Origin: Oceanobacillus halophilus
Lineage (GTDB): Bacteria > Bacillota > Bacilli > Bacillales > Amphibacillaceae
DNA length: 59,956 nt
Direction: 5' to 3'
Assembly (NCBI RefSeq): GCF_003628505.1
Contig: NZ_RBZP01000021.1
Coordinates: 1 to 59,956, forward strand
The notes beneath the pieces are model-generated. The model saw only the letters and a list, made by a program, of their open reading frames with translations, was not told where the DNA came from and searched no databases. Positions 37,326 through 46,708 of this stretch are shown piece after piece (position 1 is the stretch's first letter; every line of letters starts with the position of its first letter). The position numbers and the translations under genes are program-made.

Positions 37326-38264
37326 ATGGGATTAAAACGTAAAAAAATATCGGTTATTGGTTCTGGATTTACTGGAGCAACCACCGCTTTAATGATTGCT
37401 CAAAAAGAACTTGGTGATGTGGTTCTAGTAGACATTCCAAACATGGAAAAACCTACCAAAGGAAAAGCACTTGATATGGCAGAGGCAGCACCAGTTCAAG
37501 GATTTGATGCAAAGATTACTGGCACGGCTAACTATGAAGAGACCAAAGATTCTGATCTTGTCATTATCACAGCAGGTATCGCTCGTAAACCTGGAATGAG
37601 TCGTGATGATCTTGTGAATACAAATGCAAAAATAATGAAAGCAGTTACGCAAGATGTGGTAAAATATTCGCCTGATACGACTATTATTGTACTGACAAAT
37701 CCAGTAGATGCGATGACGTACACTGTATTTAAAGAGTCAGGTTTTCCAAAAGAACGTGTCATTGGGCAGTCTGGTGTATTAGATACTGCTCGTTTCCGCA
37801 CCTTTATTGCCGAAGAACTAAATTTGTCTGTTAAAGATGTTACTGGGTTCGTACTAGGTGGTCATGGGGATGATATGGTTCCACTAATTCGGTACTCCTA
37901 CGCTGGAGGAATTCCTTTAGAAAAGCTTATATCAAAAGATCGTTTAGATGAAATCGTACAACGTACTCGAACTGGTGGCGGTGAAATTGTTCATTTATTA
38001 GGGAATGGAAGTGCATATTATGCCCCAGCTGCTTCCTTAACCGTAATGGCAGAAGCTATTCTTAAAGACCAGCGCCGAGTATTACCTGCAATTGCTTATC
38101 TGGAGGGCGAGTATGGATACAATAACATTTACTTAGGAGTACCAACTATTCTAGGTGGAAATGGTATTGAAGAAATTATCGAATTGGATTTAACCAAAGA
38201 GGAAAAAGAAGCCCTAGATAAATCAGCCGCATCAGTTAAAAATGTACTTAAGGTATTGTCTTAA
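37326..38264 (+). CDS. mdh: Malate dehydrogenase
   Basis: LDH-like NAD-dependent malate dehydrogenase, 312 residues as in B. subtilis. [18 protein letters not shown]ossmann loop, [21 protein letters not shown] with the substrate arginines, [11 protein letters not shown], and the catalytic [15 protein letters not shown] (His). ATG at 37326 has AGGGGGA 8 bases upstream and gives the usual length; ATG at 37317 sits on that ribosome site. Confidence 0.96.
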   Translation: MGLKRKKISVIGSGFTGATTALMIAQKELGDVVLVDIPNMEKPTKGKALDMAEAAPVQGFDAKITGTANYEETKDSDLVIITAGIARKPGMSRDDLVNTNAKIMKAVTQDVVKYSPDTTIIVLTNPVDAMTYTVFKESGFPKERVIGQSGVLDTARFRTFIAEELNLSVKDVTGFVLGGHGDDMVPLIRYSYAGGIPLEKLISKDRLDEIVQRTRTGGGEIVHLLGNGSAYYAPAASLTVMAEAILKDQRRVLPAIAYLEGEYGYNNIYLGVPTILGGNGIEEIIELDLTKEEKEALDKSAASVKNVLKVLS

Positions 38265-38271
38265 TTTCTTC

Positions 38272-38306
38272 GAAGCTTCTACTTTTGGGTAGAAGCTTTA
38301 TTTAAT
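38272..38306 (+). terminator. Terminator after mdh
   Basis: GAAGCTTCTAC-tttt-GGGTAGAAGCTTTATTT stem-loop with T-rich tail. Confidence 0.82.
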
Positions 38307-38350
38307 TTGGGGATGATTTAGTCTGTATTTTGTATAAACTGTGGATTACT

Positions 38351-38545
38351 AGAGGAGCGCCTATAAACGGAGAGGAGCGCCTATAAACGGAGAGGAGCGC
38401 CTATAAACGGAGAGGAGCGCCTATAAACGGAGAGGAGCGCCTATAAACGGAGAGGAGCGCCTATAAATGGAGAGGAGCGCCTATAAACGGAGAGGAGCGC
38501 CTATAAACGGAGAGGAGCGCCCATAAATCGAAAGAAGCGCCTATA
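38351..38545. repeat. 20-bp tandem repeat array
   Basis: Unit AGAGGAGCGCCTATAAACGG repeated nine times from 38351 to 38530, then a degenerate tenth copy (AAAGAAGCGC CTATA). Copies 1–5, 7 and 8 are identical; copy 6 has one change (AAATGG) and copy 9 has two (CCATAAATCG). The unit length is not a multiple of three and stops occur, so it is not coding. It lies between the mdh terminator and phoP. Confidence 0.97.
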
Positions 38546-38640
38546 CGGCCGTGCCCGCGAACCGCAAGTATTCTGCCGGAGCGAATCCCAGCACAAAACC
38601 TTCTTAAGTGTAAGCGAGAGCTACATCATTCTAAATAACC
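38546..38640. repeat. Remnant of a family 1 repeat core
   Basis: CAAGTATTCTGCCGGAGCGAA and GTGTAAGCGAGAGCTACA match the second core inside the element at 20521–20745. Only this part is present and no inverted ends are seen. It directly abuts the tandem array. The remainder of the 542-base gap (to 38806) holds the phoP upstream region. Confidence 0.75.
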
Positions 38641-38702
38641 ACTAATCTCGTGAAAAGATTGTTAATTTTAGGGGTGCAACGTGTGCTTCTGTTTTTCTGT
38701 TG

Positions 38703-38730
38703 TGTAAAGATTTCTTAACATTACTTAATT
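38703..38730 (+). promoter_or_regulatory. Possible Pho-box-like direct repeats upstream of phoP
   Basis: TTAACA (38715–38720) and TTAATT (38725–38730), with a weaker GTAAAG (38704–38709), recur every 10–11 bases. PhoP binds TT(A/C)ACA-type repeats with that period. The match is imperfect and the -10 is not clear. Confidence 0.3.
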
Positions 38731-38806
38731 TAGGTTCGCAGACGTGAATTTCAATGGTAAGATAATGAGTAGAACGTATTTTTTACTTATTGATGGGGGT
38801 ATTGTA

Positions 38807-39499
38807 ATGGAACAAAAGATTCTGATAGTAGATGACGAAAAATCGATTGTAACTCTATTAAATTATAATATTGAAGACGCTGGATTCGTGACAGATGTTG
38901 CTTATGATGGAGTAGAAGCAATTCGAAAGGTAGAAAATAATGAATATGATTTAGTAGTGTTGGATTTAATGCTCCCTGGTTTGGATGGTATGGAAGTTTG
39001 TAAACATTTAAGAAATAATAAAATAGATACACCAATACTTATGCTAACTGCAAAAGATGATGAATTTGATAAAGTACTAGGCTTGGAATTAGGAGCAGAT
39101 GATTATTTGACAAAACCCTTCAGTCCTAAAGAAGTAATAGCAAGGATTAAAGCCATTTTACGGAGGATGAAGAAAGCAAATAATTCCAATTTTAGTACAG
39201 TTGAAATTGGTGATTTAATCATTTATCCTGAAAGATATGAAGCAGAAATGAATTCCAATTTAATTACCTTTACAAGAAAAGAATTTGAATTATTGTATTA
39301 TCTAGCCAATAATAAAGGCAAAGTCATCTCAAGAGATCAACTGCTAAGTGGAGTTTGGGATTATGACTTTGTGGGAGATACACGTATTGTAGATGTGCAC
39401 ATTAGTCATCTTAGAGAAAAAATCGAACCCAACTCGAAAAAACCTATTTATATTAAGACGATTCGCGGGTTAGGTTACAAACTGGAGGAGCCAACATGA
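38807..39499 (+). CDS. phoP: Response regulator PhoP
   Basis: OmpR-family DNA-binding response regulator, 230 residues. Receiver domain (1–120) with the acidic pair in ILIVDDEKS, phosphoacceptor Asp in LVVLDLMLPGLDG (about 53), Thr in MLTAKDD and Lys in YLTKPFSPKE; winged-helix output domain (about 133–228) with FELLYYLANNKGKVISRDQLL and RIVDVHISHLREKIE. Assigned to phosphate control by its place after mdh and pairing with phoR, as in B. subtilis; YycF is the main alternative by sequence. GGGGGT lies 7 bases upstream. Confidence 0.88.
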   Translation: MEQKILIVDDEKSIVTLLNYNIEDAGFVTDVAYDGVEAIRKVENNEYDLVVLDLMLPGLDGMEVCKHLRNNKIDTPILMLTAKDDEFDKVLGLELGADDYLTKPFSPKEVIARIKAILRRMKKANNSNFSTVEIGDLIIYPERYEAEMNSNLITFTRKEFELLYYLANNKGKVISRDQLLSGVWDYDFVGDTRIVDVHISHLREKIEPNSKKPIYIKTIRGLGYKLEEPT

Positions 39500-40866
39500 T
39501 GAAAGACCTTTTTAAGAAACCTTTAATTACCTATGTTCTTTTATTCTTCGTCATTACTGTATTGACGGGATTGATATTAGTTCCATTTATCGAGCAATTA
39601 AGTATCCTGATTGCTATTTTACTCATCAATTATATTATTCTATTAGTATTTTTTCAGTATATTTATACCAATTATATAAAACCACTGAGCAAAGCTACTA
39701 AGACGTTAAGTAAAATTAATAAAGGAAATTATCGTGCGAGATTTCATCATTCCTCCAATAATATCGTTGGGGAATTAAGTTATAAAATTAATGCTTTAGC
39801 TCGTAGTCTAAGTGAGTATTCCATTCATGAAAAGACTCAAAGAGATCAGTTAGCGACTATCATTGATAATACGGATAATGGGATTGTATTGATTGATGAA
39901 AAGGGTTATATTCATTTGGTAAATAATAAATTCTTATCTATGTATGGAAGTACGCCAAAGGATTATACTGGTTATCTGTATTATGATGTTTTGGATCATG
40001 AAGTTTTTCATAATACTATTCAGAATGCCTTTTTATATGAGAAAAATGTCAAAAATGAGTTTTCTCATTATATAGGTATTGATAAATATTATTTTGAAAT
40101 AGTTGGGGTGCCTATATTTAATGAGAAAAAACGATTAAAGGGTGCTGTTCTTGTTATTCATGACATTACAGAACTGAAGAAATTGGAGCTAATGCGTAAG
40201 GACTTCGTTGCGAATGTTTCACATGAACTTCGAACACCAATTACCTCCATTCGTGGTTTTGCAGAGACACTAATGGATAACGGACTAAAAGATAAGGATG
40301 CCGCTAATGAATTTATTAAAATTATTTATAATGAAAGCGATCGGATGCAGGTTCTAATTGAAGAATTACTTACTTTGTCCCGAATGGAACAGGAAAACTT
40401 TCAGCTTGTCTTACATAAAATTGATGCGGGTGAACTGATAGAACAGATAATTCCTACATTTCGCATGAAGGCACAGGAAAGAAAGTTGACTTTTTCTTCT
40501 TCAATTGAAAACAATCTACAGTTCAAGGCTGATAAAGATATGTTTAAACAAATTATTATCAATTTATTGGATAATGCCATGAATTACACATCCGAATTAG
40601 GTGAAGTCAATTTAGCGGTGACGTCAACAGAAGAGTATATCCATATAAAAGTATCGGATACTGGAATTGGCATCGAACAAAAGGCTTTACCACGAATTTT
40701 CGAACGCTTTTACCGAGTAGATAAAGCACGAAGCAGACATACCGGAGGAACAGGTTTAGGACTAGCGATTGTGAAACATATTGTTGACGTACACGATGGT
40801 AAAATAGAAATCGACAGTGAAGTAAATAAAGGTACAAATGTACATGTATACTTACCGAAGAAATAA
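39496..40866 (+). CDS. phoR: Sensor histidine kinase PhoR, lacking an extracytoplasmic domain
   Basis: Membrane histidine kinase of 456 residues. Two transmembrane helices (about 13–30 and 36–57) are separated by only a few residues. Then HAMP (about 58–112), PAS (about 118–225, with NTDNGIVLIDEKGYI), HisKA with the phosphoacceptor in VSHELRTPITSIRGFAET, and HATPase with NLLDNAMNYT, DTGIGIE and HTGGTGLGLAIVKH. B. subtilis PhoR is about 120 residues longer because of an outer sensor domain absent here. ATGA overlap with phoP indicates coupling. Confidence 0.9.
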   Translation: MMKDLFKKPLITYVLLFFVITVLTGLILVPFIEQLSILIAILLINYIILLVFFQYIYTNYIKPLSKATKTLSKINKGNYRARFHHSSNNIVGELSYKINALARSLSEYSIHEKTQRDQLATIIDNTDNGIVLIDEKGYIHLVNNKFLSMYGSTPKDYTGYLYYDVLDHEVFHNTIQNAFLYEKNVKNEFSHYIGIDKYYFEIVGVPIFNEKKRLKGAVLVIHDITELKKLELMRKDFVANVSHELRTPITSIRGFAETLMDNGLKDKDAANEFIKIIYNESDRMQVLIEELLTLSRMEQENFQLVLHKIDAGELIEQIIPTFRMKAQERKLTFSSSIENNLQFKADKDMFKQIIINLLDNAMNYTSELGEVNLAVTSTEEYIHIKVSDTGIGIEQKALPRIFERFYRVDKARSRHTGGTGLGLAIVKHIVDVHDGKIEIDSEVNKGTNVHVYLPKK

Positions 40867-40892
40867 CATCCATAATGGGTGTTATTTTTTTA
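40862..40892 (+). terminator. Terminator after phoPR
   Basis: AATAACATCC-ataat-GGGTGTTATTTTTTT stem-loop with a seven-T tail. Confidence 0.88.
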
Positions 40893-41020
40893 ATCTCTTT
40901 TCGTATGTTTTGTTGCTGTTCGAACTTCTACAGTTGATTAAAGTGATCAACAGTCTATATAAAATGTAAAGCAAAGGTTTATTATAAAGCAACACTCTTG
41001 CAGAAAAGAGCTTTTTTTAT
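40891..41020. repeat. Short family 1 inverted-repeat element (about 130 bp)
   Basis: Left end TCTCTTTTCGTATGTTTTG followed by TTGCTG; right end AAAGCAACACTC…GAAAAGAGC. These are inverted versions of each other and match the ends of the elements at 20184–20821 and 48003–48260. The core is short and lacks the GC-rich module. It fills much of the 309-base gap before polA. Confidence 0.65.
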
Positions 41021-41175
41021 GATGAAAATAGAAATCAAGTAAAATAGGGCATGTGGTGTGTTTAAAAGACGGAAATACCTGAGGGAAGGTGAGAATGAAT
41101 CTTTCATGTTTTTAATTCCTGTCATACAATGCTAAAATAAACATAAGTGTATATAAAATTGGAGGATTTTGGTAT

Positions 41176-43815
41176 ATGGCTAATAAGAAATTGGTATTAA
41201 TTGATGGAAATAGTATTATATATCGAGCGTTTTTTGCTTTGCCTTTGCTAAATAATGATAAAGGCGTTTATACAAATGCGGTATATGGATTTACAACCAT
41301 GCTTTTAAAAATTTTACAAAATGAAAAACCAACCCATCTTTTAGTGGCATTTGATGCTGGGAAAACAACGTTCCGACATGATACATATAAAGAGTATAAG
41401 GGTGGCCGGCAGAAAACTCCCCCTGAATTATCTGAACAATTTCCAGTGTTAAAGGAATTGCTTGATGCATTCCAAATTAAACATTATCAATTGGAACAAT
41501 ATGAAGCAGATGATATTATTGGAACTCTTTCGTTAAAAGGCAAAGAGGATGGCTATGACGTAACGGTTATCTCAGGTGATAAGGACATGCTTCAGCTTGT
41601 ATCTGATAAGGTAACAGTCAGCGTTACGAAAAAAGGAATCAGTGATGTGGAGAAATATACTCCTGGTCACTTATTAGAGAAAATGGAAGTAACACCAGAT
41701 CAAATAGTTGATTTAAAAGCGTTAATGGGTGATAAATCTGACAACATACCAGGAGTTCCTGGAGTTGGTGAAAAAACAGCTGTTAAACTTTTAAAACAAC
41801 ATAAAACCTTGGAAGAACTGTATGAACATGTTGAAGAAGTTAGTGGAAAGAAACTGAAAGAAAAGTTAATTAACCACAAAGACGATGCATTCATGAGTAA
41901 AGAACTCGTTACAATTAACCGTAACTCCCCAGTCGAAGTAACTATCGATGATGTAGCCTATGAAGGATACCAGCAAGCAAATGTAAGTGCCATGTTTAAG
42001 GATTTAGGATTTTTATCTTTGCTGAATAAAGTATCTGATGAAGCTACAGATGATGGGGAAGCAGCAGAATTGAGTGAAATTAGCTTTGTTATAGTCGATG
42101 ATGTGAAACCTGAAATGTTGACTAATCATGATTCCTTCGTAGTGGAAATGCTTGGAGATAATTACCATTTGGAAGAAATATTAGGTTTTGGGGTCGTGAA
42201 TGAGGATCATGCTTATTTCATCCCTACTAATGTAGCATTAGAATCTACAGTCTTTAAAGAATGGGCAAAAGATGCATCGAAAGAAAAAAACGTATTCGAT
42301 GCTAAGAAAACCTTAGTATCTTTGCTGAGGTATGGTATTCATATGAAAGGGATAACCTTTGATATGCTGCTTGCTTCCTATTTACTAAATCCATCAGAAA
42401 ATAACCATGATATTCCTGCTATAGCTAATCGAATGGGTAAAACAGATGTGTTGTTTGATGAAGAAGTCTATGGTAAAGGTGCTAAGCAAAAAGTTCCAGA
42501 ACAGAATAAATTGGCGGAACATGTGGTACGAAAAGCTAAAATGTTATATGGTCTACATGATCAAATGATAGAAGAGTTAAAAGAAAATGAGCAATATAGT
42601 TTATTAAAAGAATTAGAAATGCCACTTGCTATTATATTAGGAGAAATGGAACATCAAGGCGTGCAAGTTGACCTGAAACGTATTAAAGAGATGGGAGAAG
42701 ACTTAAAACAGCGTCTTCAAACCCTGGAAAAGGAAGTATATGAACTAGCTGGAGAGGAATTCAATTTAAATTCTCCGAAGCAATTAGGCCCAATTCTTTT
42801 TGAAAAACTAGAGTTGCCAGTTATTAAGAAAACAAAAACAGGATACTCTACAGCAGCTGATGTGCTGGAACAGTTGAAAGAAGAACATGAGATTATTCCA
42901 AAGCTATTGTTGTATCGTCAATTAGGGAAATTACAATCCACATACATTGAAGGCTTGATAAAGGTTGTTCATCATGATTCTAACAAAGTGCATACCCGCT
43001 TTAATCAAGCCTTAACGCAAACTGGAAGATTAAGTTCGGTTGACCCGAATCTGCAAAATATTCCAATCCGTATAGAAGAGGGAAGGAAAATCCGCCGAGC
43101 TTTCGTACCTTCTGAAAAAGATTGGATCATGTTTGCTGCGGATTATTCACAAATTGAACTTCGTGTATTAGCGCACATCTCAAATGATGAAAAATTAGTA
43201 CAAGCATTTAAAGATGGCTTAGATATTCATACGCAAACGGCAATGGATGTTTTCCATGTAGAAAAAGAGGAAGTTACTGCAAATATGCGTAGACAGGCGA
43301 AAGCGGTAAACTTTGGTATTGTTTATGGGATTAGTGATTATGGATTGTCACAAAATCTTGGTATAACCAGAAAAGAAGCCAAACAATTTATTGACCGTTA
43401 TTTTGACATTTATACAGGTGTCAAAAATTATATGGAAGAAATCGTTCAAGAAGCAAAGCAAAATGGTTATGTGACAACTATTATGAATCGAAGAAGATAC
43501 TTGCCGGAAATAACAAGCCGAAATTTTAATATCAGAAGCTTTGCTGAAAGAACTGCCATGAACTCACCAATTCAAGGAAGTGCTGCAGATATTATCAAAA
43601 AAGCGATGATTGATTTGCATGGTAAATTACAGGAAGAAAACATGGAAGCCCGTATGCTACTTCAAGTGCATGATGAATTGATACTTGAAGCGCCAAGAGA
43701 TGAAATAGAGAAATTAAAAGAAGTTGTACCAGATATGATGGAAAATACCATAGAATTAAGTGTTCCGCTAAAAGTGGATTATTCCTATGGGGAAAGCTGG
43801 TTTGATGCGAAATAA
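41176..43815 (+). CDS. polA: DNA polymerase I
   Basis: Repair and Okazaki-fragment polymerase, 879 residues. 5'-3' exonuclease domain (about 1–290: LIDGNSIIYRAFFALP, YEADDIIGTLS, ISGDKDMLQLVSD, GVPGVGEKTAVKLL), a 3'-5' exonuclease-like domain (about 305–470) and polymerase domain with motif A DYSQIELRVLAHIS, motif B RRQAKAVNFGIVYGIS and motif C LLQVHDEL. The exonuclease-like domain has FVVEML where active enzymes have an Asp-x-Glu, so proofreading is probably lost as in Bacillus relatives. TTGGAGGATTT precedes the ATG. Confidence 0.97.
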   Translation: MANKKLVLIDGNSIIYRAFFALPLLNNDKGVYTNAVYGFTTMLLKILQNEKPTHLLVAFDAGKTTFRHDTYKEYKGGRQKTPPELSEQFPVLKELLDAFQIKHYQLEQYEADDIIGTLSLKGKEDGYDVTVISGDKDMLQLVSDKVTVSVTKKGISDVEKYTPGHLLEKMEVTPDQIVDLKALMGDKSDNIPGVPGVGEKTAVKLLKQHKTLEELYEHVEEVSGKKLKEKLINHKDDAFMSKELVTINRNSPVEVTIDDVAYEGYQQANVSAMFKDLGFLSLLNKVSDEATDDGEAAELSEISFVIVDDVKPEMLTNHDSFVVEMLGDNYHLEEILGFGVVNEDHAYFIPTNVALESTVFKEWAKDASKEKNVFDAKKTLVSLLRYGIHMKGITFDMLLASYLLNPSENNHDIPAIANRMGKTDVLFDEEVYGKGAKQKVPEQNKLAEHVVRKAKMLYGLHDQMIEELKENEQYSLLKELEMPLAIILGEMEHQGVQVDLKRIKEMGEDLKQRLQTLEKEVYELAGEEFNLNSPKQLGPILFEKLELPVIKKTKTGYSTAADVLEQLKEEHEIIPKLLLYRQLGKLQSTYIEGLIKVVHHDSNKVHTRFNQALTQTGRLSSVDPNLQNIPIRIEEGRKIRRAFVPSEKDWIMFAADYSQIELRVLAHISNDEKLVQAFKDGLDIHTQTAMDVFHVEKEEVTANMRRQAKAVNFGIVYGISDYGLSQNLGITRKEAKQFIDRYFDIYTGVKNYMEEIVQEAKQNGYVTTIMNRRRYLPEITSRNFNIRSFAERTAMNSPIQGSAADIIKKAMIDLHGKLQEENMEARMLLQVHDELILEAPRDEIEKLKEVVPDMMENTIELSVPLKVDYSYGESWFDAK

Positions 43816-43845
43816 ATAAACTAAAAGCGAGCAAGGAGTAAAAGC

Positions 43846-44679
43846 ATGCCAGAGTTGCCAGAAGTAGAAACGATTAGAAAGACACTGATTCCTTTGGTTA
43901 CAAATAAAGTGATTGAGGAAGTGCAGGTCTTTTGGCCAAAAATGATTAAAGTACCTGATGATACAGAGCGTTTTAAACTTATGCTAAAAGGACAAACCAT
44001 TCGAGAAATGGGAAGAAGGGGTAAGTTTCTGTTGTTTTATCTGGATGAGTATGTACTTGTTTCTCATTTAAGAATGGAAGGGAAATATCGTGTGGAGGAA
44101 GCAAGTGAACCAGTAAATAAACACACCCATGTCATTTTTTCTTTTACGAATGGGGAAGAACTTCGCTACAATGATGTACGAAAATTCGGGACGATGCATT
44201 TATATCCCAAAGGCGAAGAATTCCAGAATAAACCGTTAAATCAGCTTGGGCCTGAACCATTTGATGAAGCATTTACCTTTGACTATCTGTATCAGAAGTT
44301 AAAAAAAACCGAACGATCAATTAAAGCAACCTTATTAGATCAAACAATTGTCACCGGGCTTGGAAATATCTATGTAGATGAAGCCTTATATCATGCAGGT
44401 GTACATCCTATTAATAAAGCTAATAAACTAACAAAAAAACAAGTGGAACGGATAAGGCTTCAGGCAATACAGACTCTTCAGGATGCTGTGAAACAAGGTG
44501 GGACAACTATTCGATCCTATGTCAATGGGCAAGGAGAAATGGGGATGTTTCAGCAAGAACTATTTGTATATGGGCAAGAAAATAAGTTATGTAAGCATTG
44601 TGGCACACCAATCACAAAGATAAAAGTAGCAGGACGCGGCACACATGTTTGTCCGTCTTGTCAGAAACTAAAGAGGTGA
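43846..44679 (+). CDS. mutM: Formamidopyrimidine-DNA glycosylase
   Basis: Base-excision repair glycosylase/AP-lyase for oxidised purines such as 8-oxoguanine, 277 residues. N-terminus MPELPEVETIRKTL supplies the catalytic Pro2 and Glu3; conserved YNDVRKFGTMHL, GLGNIYVDEALYHAGVHP, and a C-terminal zinc finger with CKHCGTPI and CPSCQK. AAGGAGT precedes the ATG. Lies 30 bases after polA, as in Bacillus. Confidence 0.97.
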   Translation: MPELPEVETIRKTLIPLVTNKVIEEVQVFWPKMIKVPDDTERFKLMLKGQTIREMGRRGKFLLFYLDEYVLVSHLRMEGKYRVEEASEPVNKHTHVIFSFTNGEELRYNDVRKFGTMHLYPKGEEFQNKPLNQLGPEPFDEAFTFDYLYQKLKKTERSIKATLLDQTIVTGLGNIYVDEALYHAGVHPINKANKLTKKQVERIRLQAIQTLQDAVKQGGTTIRSYVNGQGEMGMFQQELFVYGQENKLCKHCGTPITKIKVAGRGTHVCPSCQKLKR

Positions 44680-44684
44680 AGAGA

Positions 44685-45284
44685 ATGGCACTAATAATTG
44701 GTTTGACTGGAAGCATAGCCAGTGGAAAAAGTACCGTCAGTCTCATGTTTGATGACCTTGACATTCCAGTTGTCGATGCGGATAAGATTGCTCGAGAAGT
44801 GGTCTATCCTGGAGAAGAAGCCTATAATAAGATTGTTAAATCATTTGGTGAACAAATACTTAGGGAAGACCGAACCATTAATCGACAAGAGCTGGGGTCT
44901 ATTGTTTTTGCGAATGAAGAAAAACGTAAGCAATTAAATAGCATTGTTCATCCAGCAGTCAGAAAGAGTATGCTTGAAAAAAGAGATGGATTAGTTCGTG
45001 ATGGAGCCTCTTGTGTGGTTTTGGATATTCCGTTACTATTTGAAAGTAAATTAAATGACTTTGTTGATAAAACAATCGTTGTTTATGTTGATGAGGACGT
45101 TCAACTCGAGCGTTTAATGAAAAGAGACGGTTTTACAGAAGAAGAAGCATTACAGCGGATTAAGTCTCAGATGCCAGTAAAGAAGAAAGCCAGCCTAGCT
45201 GATGCCGTAATCAATAACAATGGTACAAAAGGAAGCTCATTTGAACAACTTGAAAAAATCTTAAAAGAATGGAAAGTATTTTAA
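44685..45284 (+). CDS. coaE: Dephospho-CoA kinase
   Basis: Final step of coenzyme A synthesis, phosphorylating the 3'-OH of dephospho-CoA, 199 residues. P-loop GLTGSIASGKSTV (about 6–18), VDADKIAREVV, LDIPLLFE and the lid arginines in LERLMKRDG. ATG at 44685 with AAGAGGTGA upstream, 5 bases after mutM; the open frame further upstream lies within mutM. B. subtilis has ytaF between these genes; it is absent here. Confidence 0.96.
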   Translation: MALIIGLTGSIASGKSTVSLMFDDLDIPVVDADKIAREVVYPGEEAYNKIVKSFGEQILREDRTINRQELGSIVFANEEKRKQLNSIVHPAVRKSMLEKRDGLVRDGASCVVLDIPLLFESKLNDFVDKTIVVYVDEDVQLERLMKRDGFTEEEALQRIKSQMPVKKKASLADAVINNNGTKGSSFEQLEKILKEWKVF

Positions 45285-45305
45285 CGTTAATTAATATAAT
45301 CTCTA

Positions 45306-45344
45306 GAAAACACAAAGGGGAGATATTCCTCTTTGTGTTTTTAT
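45306..45344 (+). terminator. Terminator after coaE
   Basis: AACACAAAGGGGA-gata-TTCCTCTTTGTGTT stem followed by TTTATTATT. Confidence 0.88.
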
Positions 45345-45469
45345 TATTTGTTCATAGAGGATATGTTGTGTTGTACTTACTTCTAGCCAAAAATTTCAGA
45401 TTATTCATCTCGATTAAAAGTAAAAATGTGCATAAATTTAAATAAAAATAAATCACATTTTTATTTAAA

Positions 45470-45480
45470 TGTGTTATACT
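45470..45480 (+). promoter_or_regulatory. CcpN-like operator overlapping the gapB -10
   Basis: TGTGTTATACT fits the CcpN consensus TRTGHYATAYW (from memory) at every position and contains the TATACT -10. CACATTT (45454–45460) and AAATGTG (45467–45473) also form an inverted repeat over the same promoter. CcpN represses gapB and pckA during glycolysis in B. subtilis. No good -35 is visible. Confidence 0.6.
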
Positions 45481-45533
45481 AATTAATATAAAGGGGATTT
45501 AAAGTGTAACATAAATAGGAGGATGGGAGATAA

Positions 45534-46559
45534 ATGGTTAAAACGCGTATTGCTATAAATGGATTTGGGAGAATTGGACGAATGGTCTTTCGTCAGGCAA
45601 TTGTTGATGATCGGATTGAAGTTGTTGCAATTAATGCAAGCTATCCTTCAGAGACCCTTGCACATTTAATAAAATACGACAGCGTACATGGCCAATTTAA
45701 AGGGGAAGTGCAAGCGCTTCATGATGGCATTCAAGTGAATGGTAAACTTGTGGAAGTTGTTCATTCGCGTGAGCCAGAAAAATTACCATGGAACAGACTC
45801 AATATAGATGTTGTGATTGAAGCAACAGGAAAATTTAAAACAAAAGAAAGTGCTGGATTACATATCCAAGCAGGAGCGAAGAAAGTGGTAATCACAGCAC
45901 CAGGAAAACAGGTTGATAGAACCATTGTAATGGGGGTAAATGAAGATACGTATCAGCCAGAACAAGATGATGTGATCTCTAATGCATCCTGTACAACGAA
46001 TTGCTTAGCTCCAGTAGTTAAAGTGTTAGACGAAAACTTTTCGATTGTAAACGGATTAATGACAACTGTTCATTCTTTTACAAATGACCAAAAAAATTTA
46101 GATAATCCACATAAAGATTTACGTCGTGCAAGAAGTTGCACTCAATCAATTATTCCAACATCCACAGGTGCAGCTAAGGCGCTAGGGGAAGTTATGCCAC
46201 ACTTAAATGGGAAGTTACATGGAATGGCACTAAGAGTTCCAACACCTAATGTTTCCTTAGTTGATTTAGTTGTGGATGTAAAAAAAGATGTTTCTATTGA
46301 AGAAGTAAATGACGCATTTAAAAGAGCGGCACAACGGGAATTAAAAGGAATTATTGATTATAGTGAAGAACCTCTTGTATCCATAGATTATACAACAACC
46401 GACTATTCATCCATCATTGATGGTTTATCTACCATGGTCATGGAGGGAAATAAGATAAAAGTATTAGCGTGGTATGATAATGAATGGGGCTACTCCAATC
46501 GAGTATTGGATTTAGCCAAATTGGTTGGGAGTAACCTAAGAGAACGAGTAGAAATATAA
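45534..46559 (+). CDS. gapB: Gluconeogenic glyceraldehyde-3-phosphate dehydrogenase GapB
   Basis: NADP-preferring GAPDH working in gluconeogenesis, 341 residues. INGFGRIGRMVFRQ, catalytic SNASCTTNCLAPV (Cys), and WYDNEWGYSNRVLDL are standard. After the second β-strand it has INASYPSET instead of the ND motif that gives NAD specificity in GapA, supporting the GapB call. AGGAGGATGGGAG precedes the ATG. Adjacent speD and the CcpN-like site agree with the B. subtilis gapB–speD locus. Confidence 0.95.
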   Translation: MVKTRIAINGFGRIGRMVFRQAIVDDRIEVVAINASYPSETLAHLIKYDSVHGQFKGEVQALHDGIQVNGKLVEVVHSREPEKLPWNRLNIDVVIEATGKFKTKESAGLHIQAGAKKVVITAPGKQVDRTIVMGVNEDTYQPEQDDVISNASCTTNCLAPVVKVLDENFSIVNGLMTTVHSFTNDQKNLDNPHKDLRRARSCTQSIIPTSTGAAKALGEVMPHLNGKLHGMALRVPTPNVSLVDLVVDVKKDVSIEEVNDAFKRAAQRELKGIIDYSEEPLVSIDYTTTDYSSIIDGLSTMVMEGNKIKVLAWYDNEWGYSNRVLDLAKLVGSNLRERVEI

Positions 46560-46563
46560 AGAA

Positions 46564-46612
46564 ATACACCACCACCTATCTGTTATTGATGGGTGGTGGT
46601 ATTTATTTTTAC
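46564..46612 (+). terminator. Terminator after gapB
   Basis: CACCACCACCTATC…GATGGGTGGTGGT stem followed by ATTTATTTTT. Confidence 0.88.
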
Positions 46613-46708
46613 ATAGAAGCACCAATATTTATTGCAACTGCTAAATGTATTCCTTAGAGACCAATGTTTTTTACTGGTTCCATATTGCAAAGCGTTAAAA
46701 AACAGGAT

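Noticed and set aside
38351..38545. CRISPR array
   Set aside because: Direct repeats of 20 bases are contiguous with no spacers and no cas genes; it is a simple tandem array.
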